A stretch of DNA of 64,000 bases from Conchocele bisecta (Eukaryota; Mollusca; Bivalvia; Lucinida; Thyasiridae). Within the stretch, counting starts at the first letter, position 1; the number at the start of each line of letters is the position of its first letter. The stretch spans positions 11,296,899-11,360,898 of the forward strand of contig CM055275.1 in assembly GCA_029237695.1 (NCBI GenBank). The letters run 5' to 3'. Positions 21,990 to 31,899 of the stretch are shown one piece after another. The position numbers and the translations under genes are program-made. Below the pieces are notes generated by a model, which saw only the letters and a program-made list of their open reading frames with translations, ran no database searches and was not told where the DNA came from.

Positions 21990-24352
21990 TGTAATGGGTG
22001 AGGATAGATGGTGCGAATTGTTGTTGTTGTTGTTGACTGGAAAAAGTCAGCGGCGGTAATTTCGCCAAATACTCTCCAAAAGGAGACTTGAATGGTCAGT
22101 TTGGTAGCGACAATTTTTCACCTAAAACGTGGCATTGGGAATCCAGATTCTTTCTGATTTCAAGTCGCCAAACATAGGTATTGACGGGTACTACCAAGCC
22201 AATTAAACGAGCTTGGTTCAATTCGAATAATAGCATGTGATTTGACATGCTGATGCACGCTTTTGACGGAAAATTGCACCATTTCCGTGGACTGAATTTC
22301 ACACCATTTCCCCACCCACTCCATTTCTGTATAATGTTGCTGTTAATTGCATTTTATTGTGTGTATATGTAATTATCTGATTTTGTCATTTACATACATG
22401 TAGGCTATTTTAGTTGAATACTGAGCTCTTTTACCAACACTAAATCATGACATTGACTGTTAATATGCGTTTAAAATAAACTCCAAACATAAAAGTGGTG
22501 ACTCTGTACATAGTTCTTCACGTCGTATGTTGTTGAACATGCCTGCAGTTTTTCTCGGGTTACTAATTGATTTCTTCGTCGCAGACACTGCATTCTTGAC
22601 AAACAATAGTGTTTGGTTGTCGAATCTTTCGACCCTTTCACGATTGAATGAGATTCAAGTCTAGAATTGTTCAGAAATATTACGCCCGATTTCCAGGCCT
22701 GATCAAACATTGATTTGGTAGAAACATTGTATGTTGCAACAAAACATTCAACGAATAATAATAACCATGTTAAACAGAAAAAAGGTTTTAATGCTTATGA
22801 CACAGCGTCATCTCGGATCACCACTCATTTCTGGTTTAGGCTTGTCAACACTTGTAGGGTTAACAGTTATGAGTTTGTTAGGTTGTTCAGTGATGATTCA
22901 TGCCTGATTTATTTGAGTTCTATGGCCGGAACAGAGTAATGTAAATCTAGGACTGAATGTGTATCTGATTGCTAATTTGCGTGGAGCTAGGATTTATGAT
23001 ACAGTGGAGCTTCTCTACAATGATCACAGTGAGTAGTGTAGACCCTGATTGGACTGCGCATATGTGCAGGCTGGTCTGGGGCTACACCGGGCACAATTGT
23101 ATTACAGATCGCTTACTCTTGGAGTCTTGGTGCGTTGCAATAATTATTGAGAACAAAATCTGTGTGGACAACAGTAGTCGTTATAGGTAGCTGGCCGTTG
23201 TTTAGAGGTGACCGTTCATGGAGGTTCCACTGTAATGATAACAGTACAGCGAGATGCACTAATGGCTCACCTCAATTACATGCCATAATAAGAGCGTAGC
23301 TCTGGCACCAATTATGTTGTTTGTATTTCAGTTGTCTGGGGGTAACGGCAGACCGGTATACATGCGTGCCATACTGCTATAGCTCTTACTTAGGGGTGAG
23401 TTAGAGATTGAACATGTACATGGTTGTTTCTGATAATTATATTGAAATATTATGCTATACATTGTCAACCTGTATGTGCACTTCTTGTTGTATAGAGGTT
23501 AATGTCAATGTTGATATTGAATAATGTTTTGTGATTTTAATAGAAAACTAAGAGAAATGTAGCAGCAAGTCATGACAAAAGAAAACAGTTTTGTGCAATC
23601 AGTGTTTGCCCAGATCAGCCTGATCAGGGCATACATTGCTTGTTATTCAGACAGTGAACATGGTGAAGCAAACAATAATTACAATTGGGAAATAATAATT
23701 TCTGACTGGTGTTGCAGGTTTTATTACAATTGACCATGGCCTGTGGTCATGAAACTTTTCGAGCGCGTTCTCCAGTCTCAAGCTCGGAATCGGGGAATTT
23801 GATTGATCGTTGACTGAGCTATGTTCAATCTCGGCCCGTCGGATTTACTGAGTTTGGGTGTCGGAGTGGCGAACATTCTCTGGAGGTTTTACGATACTGG
23901 CCCCTGTTTTCTTTTTCATGGCGTATCACAAATATTTCATAAATATTGTTACATTAAGTCAATTTAGAGTGTTACTATTGTAATTGATTACTTTGAACCA
24001 TACACTGTAATTGACCGAGTTCAACTATGCTGCTAGCGGATCGATGAGGCGAACACGACAGCTTCTGATGAATTGGCTCGTCATGAGTGCTCATCCGTAA
24101 CTGCAGTGTTAGCCATTTGCATTATAATATTGACAAAAGTTATAATGCATCAGTCCGAACAAGGTTAAGGTATTTGTAATTGTAGTAAATCATAGTTATG
24201 TATGATTTCAGTTATACGTTATACGGTGTACGTTGTACTGCGCCAGTGTACGGTGCAGGATGTCCGAGAAATAAATCATGAACAGAACGCCGATTGCTTG
24301 TATCTTCGTCTCCACCCATCTCTCGGGGATCTGCAGAGTTCTCCCCATTACA
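21990..24352 (+). repeat. Element 1, 5' LTR
   Basis: 2363 bp. Comparing by eye with the 3' LTR, I count about eight substitutions and about ten small indels, mostly in homopolymers. An AATAAA at 24270-24275 near the 3' end is a probable poly(A) signal. An older MITE-like core (GTGTAGACCCTGATTGGACT near 23036) lies inside both LTRs, so it was acquired before this insertion. The length is large for Ty3/gypsy LTRs, which are usually a few hundred bases. Confidence 0.92.
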
Positions 24353-24354
24353 AG

Positions 24355-24372
24355 TGGCGCTGCGAGTACAAG
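24355..24372 (+). promoter_or_regulatory. Element 1 primer-binding site
   Basis: TGGCGCTGCGAGTACAAG starts two bases after the LTR. The TGGCGC start is what a CCA-ended tRNA needs to pair as minus-strand primer. I cannot name the tRNA with confidence. Confidence 0.7.
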
Positions 24373-24378
24373 ATTTGG

Positions 24379-25085
24379 ATGACGACGAAGTTGGTAAAAT
24401 ATATGGACCGTCCATCTGACTATGGTGTAATCAACAGGAAGATAATACTATTTTCGGACAGCAAGGGCCGCTATTTGCAGCAACATAAACTGCCAATCTG
24501 GGATATTGACTTTTGCACAGAGGTGGCTGCACATTGTCTCATGGTTATCACTGGCTAGCACATATAATAGATGATCTTGTGCAACAGTATGTCAATAATA
24601 GATCTTTGCATTTGGTTAGGTACATGTGATCTAACATTTAAGGTTGGTCAACATATCAGTTTGAAACATCATTCAGTGGAAGACTGTTTTAGAGATATAT
24701 CTACACACATTGATAGATTTTATACTCTAGATGCCCGATATCAAACTGTACGGTGATTTTTCTCGAAATCCCCCCTTATTCATTGACACAGTGGTTTCTA
24801 GCAAAGGGTTTACTAGTGCCTGACGACCTGCATGATCAGGATCTGGAATTGTTTCGACGTATTTGTTTTGTTAATGACTTTATCAGGGAGAAAAATGACC
24901 GAAATAATGTTATGTCACCCCGGTTCAAGCTGGATTTAATCAATGTTCGGAAGACAGCGGGTAAGTATGCCAGGAGATCAATAAGCTTCAAACACTATCT
25001 AGACGGTGTTCACCCAGACCCATTGTTGTCTCGGGTATGGTTGAAACGGTTGATGGAGTGCTGCTCTCTCAATAATTTCAGGTGA
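24379..25085 (+). pseudogene. SGNH/GDSL-hydrolase-like frame upstream of gag (element 1)
   Basis: The three segments lie in frames broken by two or more indels. From ATG 24379: IILFSDSKGRYLQQHKLPI, matching SGNH block I with the nucleophile Ser in SDSKG. From about 24571: LCIWLGTCDLTFKVGQHISL, matching the block III GTND-like motif as GTCD. From 24756: FLEIPPYSLTQWF, then FKHYLDGVHPDPLLSRVWLK, matching block V with the Asp and His of the triad in DGVH. The frame stops at 25083-25085. SGNH domains are known in ORF1 of CR1/L2 LINEs. Here one sits between the primer-binding site and gag of an LTR element. Substrate unknown; an esterase-like role is inferred from the motifs only. Confidence 0.7.
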
Positions 25086-25291
25086 GTACACACAGACAGG
25101 TGAGTACGTCGTCCGCGACATTTATCTATTTTTGATGTGATATTCCGTGCCATTTGTTGCATAATATACGGGTTTTCGTGTCATCCGCGTTTTTTTTATT
25201 TTTTTTATATATATATATTACGGGTTTTCGTGTCATCCGCGTTTTTTTTCTCAAGATTTGTGCTAGCCGCTTTAATATGGTACCCCTGCAG
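25082..25291 (+). other. Intron-like spacer between SGNH-like frame and gag
   Basis: Two consensus donors, CAG|GTGAGT, lie at 25082 and 25100. A T-rich tract precedes the acceptor CCCCTGCAG ending at 25291. The 22-base 'acgggttttcgtgtcatccg' motif occurs twice (about 25169 and 25219). Splicing from 25082 to 25291 would bring the SGNH-like frame to gag, but the phases differ by one base in this copy. Either a 1-base error or decay is present, or the two frames are made separately. Confidence 0.45.
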
Positions 25292-26366
25292 AAAAATTCG
25301 CGGCACTGGAGAAAGAGCTTGCTGACATGAAAGGACAACTTGGCGTGTTGAAGTTGCACTCAGACAAAACGGAAAAGGACCTACATAGTACTAGGGTAAA
25401 ATTAGACCATGGGTTGGCTGAATCCAAAACAGTGTACATCAGCAGAGATAGAAAATTGCAGAAGTTTTCTGGTCACAGAATGAAAGTGGATGATTTGTCA
25501 ATCGAGGAGTGGATAGACGATGCCACATATCATCTAAAAAATATCACCGGGATGGAGGCCCAGGTTGAGTTCTTATTTGATCATTTAAATGGCCAGGCTC
25601 GTGATGAGCTGCGTGTGATTCCGGAAGCTAATAGAAAACAACCAAGCAAGATATTTGACACGCTGCGTGCCTTATTTCATGACGAGGACACGGTAGCCCA
25701 AATTCAACAAGCATTTTACCAGCGTTCACAGAGACAGAACGAAACGCTACAACAATACTCTCTGGCCCTCCTGAAACTCATGGACAAGCTTTATAAGAAG
25801 CAGAAGGAGGTTGTTGGGAACAAGGAGCTAATGCTCCGAGAGAGATTCATTGATGGTGTGATGGATGGTCAGCTAAAAAGGGAAATGCGGCGGTTTTCAA
25901 TGGACCACCGAGTATCGAATTTCACGAGTTCAGACAAGTTGTTCTTCAGTGGTGTGAGGATGATTGTAAGTCTGTGCCTGGTCCTGTGTTCACATCAGTA
26001 CATGATGTAGAGCATGTGGATGTGAATATCATTAGGAAAGAAATTGACAAAGATCAGATTGATCTAAAGGTGATTGTTGAACGACAGCAGGAATTATTGG
26101 AGAAACAGCAGGCTCAATTAGAGTACTTGTCCCAAATGGTAGCAGGCACTAACAATTCTGCGGTAGTAAGTGGTTCCGCAGCACGTGGGGGATTTTCGCA
26201 ATACAGACGCCCTTGGAGCAGCGGATTTAGGGGTTCATACAGGGGTCGTGGTAGAGGATCATGCTTTGGATGTGGTAGTCCTGATCATTTTCAGCGAGAT
26301 TGTCCTGCAGGAAGGGAAGCAGAGGGTGAGCAACAATCATCAAAGGATGATAAGTTAAACATGTAA
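25292..26366 (+). pseudogene. Gag, element 1
   Basis: The ATG at 25327 is in frame with codons back to the acceptor at 25291. The N-terminus is a coiled coil (ALEKELADMKGQLGVLK). The capsid region follows, with LSIEEWIDDATYHLKNI and ALLKLMDKLYKKQKE, similar to the Arc/PNMA class of Ty3-type capsids. One frame break near 25915 moves the reading to a second frame that ends with an arginine/glycine-rich stretch and one CCHC knuckle, CFGCGSPDHFQRDC (about 26263-26304). The gag stop is TAA at 26364-26366. The protein would form the particle shell and bind RNA. Confidence 0.85.
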
Positions 26367-26374
26367 CTCCCGCC

Positions 26375-27487
26375 GTGGAGAGTCGGACGGTGGGAGGATT
26401 CATTGATAGTGAAGACTCAAAAATTAAAGCTGGTATCATGGATAGGGCAGTTGCTTCTTGTCCTGAGGTGGAGATATTGATAGGGGGAGTACCAGTCAAC
26501 TGCTTGATTGACACAGGAAGCCAGGTGTCCACAATGACTGAGTCCATTTATAACACGCTTTCGGACCTTAATCTCCTTGATGTAGGTAGTTGGCTTAAAG
26601 TTGTGGGTGCAAATGGACTGGACGTCCCGTATATTGGATATACTGAGGTGGACCTGGCGGTTGGAGACAAGGTTATTTCCAAAGTTGGTTTTCTAGTAGT
26701 TAAGGATAGTGATAGGAAGCAGCGAGCTCCTGGCTTGTTGGGTAGTAATGTCCTTCAGCGGCTTAAGAATCTGCATGACTCTCCTCATTCCACGGCGCAG
26801 GTCGGTAGTGATCTTCATCAGATGCTATCTTTGTACAACATGTCAGTCAAACCCGGTACAGATGATGGCGTGAAACTGGTTAAAATATTGGGGTCGAAGA
26901 GTATCAGGATACCAGCCTCTTCCATGGTTGTTGTACAGGGCAGTACTTACAAGAAACCGGATGGTTCGTCGTATCCTGTTGCAGTTCAGGCTGCAGTGAA
27001 TGTGAATGGTTCCCTTCCCAGTGGGTTGCTTGTAGTAGATACTTTCGCTGATGCTGTTAATGGAGTGGTCCCTGTCCGTGTTGTGAACATAGGTACAAGT
27101 GATGTCTGGTTGGACCCAACAACACGTCTTGGTGTGGCTCATTTGGTAGACGTAGTGGATGAAAATGTTGATTCTCCGCACTGCAACGTGCGGGTTGACA
27201 CGTCTCAGATAACTGTTTCAGTAGACAGAATGGACGTAGATACATCTCAGTTGTCTTGCAAGCGTTTGGATGATTTGCCTTTCAAGGTCGATGTCAATCG
27301 TGACGATTTCACACCAGAGGTGGAAGAAGCTGTAACCAGTCTCTTCTTTCGGTATCAGGATTGTTTCTACCACGATGAAGATGAGTTGAGTTGCACTGAC
27401 CTGGTTACCCATAAAATTCACACGACTGACGAAATTCCTGTTAGACTTCCACATCGCCGTATTCCACCAAATCTAATGCTGAGGTAG
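26375..27487 (+). pseudogene. Protease and RT linker, element 1
   Basis: Open for about 370 codons in a different frame from gag. The aspartic protease active site is CLIDTGSQVSTM (DTG at about 26509-26517), with LGSNVL near 26747 as the second conserved protease block. The remainder is the linker with repeated beta-strand-like sequence typical before RT. A TAG at 27485-27487, with flanking frame changes, interrupts the entry to RT. Confidence 0.85.
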
Positions 27488-27493
27488 GAGACC

Positions 27494-28640
27494 ATGTCAA
27501 TAAACTGTTTGGCACAAGGAGTCATACAAACTAGTGTTAGTCCATATGCCGCACCGGTCGTTCTTGTTCGGAAAAAGGATAATTCCCTCCGTTTATGTGT
27601 CGATTATAGACGGCTAAATGACAAAACTGTTAAAGATGCTTATCCCCTTCCACGGATAGATGAGACCCTAGAGGCGTTACATGGGTCCCAGTATTTCAGC
27701 TCGATCGATTTGGCACAAGGGTTTTATCAGGTTCCAGTTGACCAACATGATCGCCATAAGAACAGCTTTTCGTGTTGGGTCAGGGGGATTGTACGAGTAC
27801 CTGCGTATGCCCATGGGACTGTGCAACAGTCCAGGCACCTTCCAACGACTGATGGAGGCCTGTCTTGCGGAGGCCAATTTCGACATTCTGTTGATTTACC
27901 TGGATGACATTCTTGTTTATTCGAGGTCAATTGATGACCATATAGCTCGGTTGGAGTACGTGTTCAGTCGTCTGCAAGCGCATGGTTTGAAAATGAAACT
28001 GCGAAAGTGTCACTTTTTCAAAGACAGGTGACATTTCTGGGGCACCAAGTTTCAGGCGAGGGTGTGGCGACCGACGCAGCGAAGACAGCAGCGATCAAAG
28101 AATGGAAGCAGCCGACTACTGAGAAGCAGCTTCGCAGTTTTCTTGGTCTAGCTGGGTATTATCGTCGGTTTGTTCGTGGGTTTTCCCAGATTGCAGATCC
28201 TCTGCACGCTTTACTGACTAAGCAAACTCACCGCAAATCTACCCGGAAACGGACAAATCTGCAGGCATCTGAACAATGTGATTCCCCGTTTGTTTCTAGG
28301 TGGGACAGTTCTTGTACCGAAGCATTTGAGACACTGAAGGCACGCCTTGTCCATAGTCCTATCCTTGGTTATCCTGATTTTTCAAAGCCGTTTATTGTGG
28401 AAACCGATGCTAGCTTTCAAGGACTGGGTGCAGTCCTGTCTCAGGATCAGGCGAATGGTAGGGTCGTGATCGCATATGCTTCCAGGTCGTTGCGCCCTTC
28501 TGAGAAGAACATGGACAGGTACAGCTCTTTGAAACTTGAAATGCTGGCATTGAAATGGGCGGTCAGTGATAAGTTTCGGGATCATCTGTTGGGAAGTAAA
28601 TTTGTTGTGATACGGACAATAACCCACTAAGCTACTTTCA
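27494..28640 (+). pseudogene. Reverse transcriptase and RNase H, element 1
   Basis: RT motifs in order: SPYAAPVVLVRKKDNSLRLC, DYRRLNDKTVKDAYPLPRI, FSSIDLAQGFYQVPV, then after a frameshift near 27765 MPMGLCNSPGTFQRLM and the catalytic YLDDILVY (27897-27920). After another break near 28015: FLGLAGYYRRFV. The RNase H part has FIVETDASFQGLGAVLSQ and ALKWAVSDKFRDHL. The frame is lost near 28615, so DNNPLSY lies in another frame. All catalytic residues that I can see are conserved. Confidence 0.9.
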
Positions 28641-29194
28641 GTCGGCAAAACTGGACGCAACGGAGATGCGATGGGCAGCACAATTGGCTCAGTTTCGATT
28701 TTTCCATCAAGTATCGGTCTGGGAAGTCAAATGGCAATGCAGATGCTCTCAGCAGGCGTGAAGATGATGTCGATGAAACCAAAGTGGAAGACTCTTGAGA
28801 TGAGTGCCACGGCAGAAGTTGACGATGCGCAAGATATTTTGGTAAGTGTTACTACATTCTACTTCCGTTAGGCGTTGACTTGCAATCCATAATTGCCGAA
28901 ACAGTTAAACCTTCAATTTGCAGTGAGACAGTTGATTCAGCGATGACCACATTCCCCCAAATTGATGATGAGCAACTTCGAGAGCGACAGGAGAGGGATC
29001 ATCCTATCGCGCAGGCCAGGAAGTGGGTACTAAAGGGACATAAACCAACAGAAAGACAGCTAGCGACGGAGTCATCCACCACCAAAAAGTTGATCAAAAG
29101 TGGGACAAACTGGAGTTGAAAAATGGAGTATTGTGGTGTAGTATCACCACTCCCAATGGAGACAGTTGTCTTCTTTTGTTACTCCAGAGAGTAT

Positions 29195-30000
29195 GAAAAA
29201 TCATGTTAGAGTCGTTGCATGATGCAGCCGGTCACCAAGGAGTGGAGCGGACATTGTCACTGGTCAAACAAAGGTGTTACTGGGGTGGGCAGATTAGACG
29301 CTGATGTGCGCAATTGGATCAAGCATTGCGAAAGATGTGTTGTTTCAAAGCAGCCAGTCCCTAAAGTCAGGCCTAAGATTAAGAGCTTGCTAGCGTTTGC
29401 ACCTTTGGAGGTGGTTGCTATGGACTTTACACAATTGGAGAAAGCATCCGATGGCCGGGAAAATGTCTTGGTGTTAACGGATGTGTTTACCAAGTTCACG
29501 GTAGCTCTCCCTACACGGAATCAAAAGGCCACAACAGTTGCCAAGCTGTTGGTTCAAGAATGGTTCTACAAATTCGGCATCCTAATCGATTACACAGTGA
29601 CCAGGGTCGCAATTTTGAAAGTGCTGTGGTGAAAGAATTGTGTAACATGTATGGAGTCGCCAAGTCGAGAACAACACCATACCATCCCGAGGGGAATGCT
29701 CAATGTGAAAGATTTAATCGGACCATGCACAACCTGTTGAGAGCGCTACCACCTGAGAAGAAGACAAGATGGCCAGAATACTTGGCAGAGCTCATCTACT
29801 GCTACAATGTGGCTCCACAAGCCAGTACGGCTATTCCCCCTTCTATTTAATGTATGGCCGGGAACCTCTCCTTCCCATAGATCTAATACTGGGGAACACG
29901 CACGAGCAACCAGGAAAATGTTTGGATGAGTGGACAGCAACACATCAAAAGAAACTGAGGGTTGTCATAGCCTCGCCAAGTCGAATTTGGAACAAGCCAG
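29195..30000 (+). pseudogene. Integrase, element 1
   Basis: The HHCC zinc finger is visible in pieces (HDAAGHQGVERTL near 29217 in one frame, HCERCVVSKQ in the next). The catalytic core has D1 in [16 protein letters not shown]2 in [14 protein letters not shown] and E in [32 protein letters not shown] follows in a shifted frame after 29850. At least three indels (about 29130-29280, 29575, 29850) split it. The DDE residues are intact. Confidence 0.88.
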
Positions 30001-30029
30001 CCACCGCAACGTGTTAGGCGCTTTAACGC

Positions 30030-31040
30030 GACGGCCAGGGATGAGTATATTCCGGAGGGTGCTAGTGTGTTATTGAGGGCCCACCCTTCTGGTCGCAACA
30101 AAATTCAAGATGCTTGGGATGCGACACCGTACAAGGTTGTCGGCAAGTTGCAGGATAATGTGTATGTGATACAATTGGCTGATGGAAGTGGTCCATTGAA
30201 GTCTGTTACACGCCGGGAAATTCGCGATCTGTCGAATTACCTTGAAAACAAAACAATCTGATCCAGCTCGGAATGATGAGCGTACCAAGATGGATGCACC
30301 ACTTGGTGCTGTGATTCCTGAACGTGCTGAGGACAGCGTACGTTCAGAAAAGGGGGCGGAAAGTGAGGAGTCGCTAACTGATTTTCATGTGTATGAGGCA
30401 CCGGGGATTCTTAATATCAGTAATGTTTCGGAGCCAGTACCAGAGATTGACGACATAGGTGAAAACGTGGTATCAGAACCTGGTGGTTTACACAAAGCAG
30501 GGAAGCAAGAACTGAGTTAGTGTTCAATAATGACATTGATGAGCCCCTTCTTGTGACAGAGGACGATGCAATTAGGAATATAGAAACCATCGATGACGAT
30601 CCTCACGGGTTAGTACTGATTCGGAGTCTTCCTTCGCGCCTCCACGATCACACAGATCCAAGAATGGTAAAAGCCGGACTGAAGGTAAATATTTGGACCC
30701 TTGTAGATCTGCAATTGCAAACAGTTGCAATGACAAACAAGAACAGGTAAGTACAGCTTCTGAGTCTTTGCATGCACCTCGCGGGTCGCACAGGGGAAAT
30801 AAAGGTAAACTCATCGTTGCCGAATCGGATCCTTTGTCCGAGTCTCGGAAGTCACGTAGGCGGACGAAAGGTAAGCATTCAGATCGGTATAGGTCTACGT
30901 CCACAAGTAGTTTTACGGATACTGAGGAATCGGTAAGTACTGTATCTGAGCAGCTCCCAGAGTGTCGACGATCACATAGGCGAAATAAGGTAAACATTCA
31001 AATCCGCATAAATTGCCTAGGTCTGCAATTCGGTCAAGGC
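30030..31040 (+). pseudogene. Integrase C-terminal module and basic repeat tail, element 1
   Basis: 30060-30260 has a beta-barrel-like module (PSGRNKIQDAWDATPYKVV and ADGSGPLKSVTRREIRDLS), corresponding to the GPY/F-type C-terminus. It is followed by an acidic stretch (30242-30600) and then an imperfect repeat in one frame, with cores PPRSHRSKNGK, APRGSHRGNKGK, SRKSRRRTKGK and CRRSHRRNK between about 30640 and 31000. Arginine/lysine-rich tails are known in Ty3/gypsy integrases and may contact chromatin or DNA. No envelope-like gene is seen. Confidence 0.65.
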
Positions 31041-31885
31041 AAGTAGCAAGTGACGAAATTCAGATACCGCGTGCTAGAGCACTTGACAGTAATGACTTTC
31101 AAAATTTGCCGAAAGTATTATGTCGGTCCATCGCGAACAAACAAATATTCAGGCACAGGCTGCAAGCAAGCAATTTGAACAGACACTGCACACGTTGCAG
31201 TTCAGTTGGAAGGACTTCTGTGCCATATCTCATTAAATAGGCTACTATCATGATTTCACTGGTCATCGCCGTGCGACCAGTAGGTGAGGGCGGACTTCGT
31301 CACTGTGTTGCATTGTGATGTCCCGTGGCATCCTGGTAGTAGGCCGATTAGATTTATGGAATAGGGATGACAGAAGCTGTTCCGATTATACTTAGACATT
31401 GTAAGTGTTTTGAGAAACAGTGCATATAGATAGCATTGTAGTTGGTTCTCTTTGGTAATCTACTGTAGTGCCATTTTGTTGTTTGCATATTTTGCAGATT
31501 TGATGTGAAAGCTACAATATACATGTATCCATTTTTTTTCCGTGATTTTTCTTTCCTAGCTTAGTGATGTAAGTTGCGGTTGTCGACTCGATTTCAGATT
31601 TTTGATAATGTTTTGTAATATTTCACATTTTAAATCTAAAATGATTAATCTTTAAATCTTAGCACTAACAACAATGTGATCCAAACATATATTACATGTA
31701 TAATTTTGCTTGCTATCTCAACAAACCTGTGTGACTAAAATTGATTGTTGTGTATGTATTTTGGTCAACTTACTGATGTGTATTTTTCAGTATAGTCTTG
31801 TGCAAATTGTACATGCATGTATGTTATTTTGAGATAATGTTGATTTTTGAGGATCTGTCTTATGTGGTTGCTGAGTCAGCAACTT
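31041..31885 (+). other. Element 1 3' non-coding region
   Basis: No open frame of note between the pol tail and the polypurine tract. It is AT-rich, with no envelope-like hydrophobic segments. Confidence 0.6.
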
Positions 31886-31899
31886 AAAGCAGGGAAGAA
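31886..31899 (+). promoter_or_regulatory. Element 1 polypurine tract
   Basis: AAAGCAGGGAAGAA lies immediately before the 3' LTR, the position needed to prime plus-strand synthesis. One C interrupts the purine run. Confidence 0.7.

Noticed and set aside
30000..31885. Envelope-like gene in element 1 (which would suggest a retrovirus-like element)
   Set aside because: No signal peptide, transmembrane segment or furin-like site in the region between integrase and the polypurine tract.
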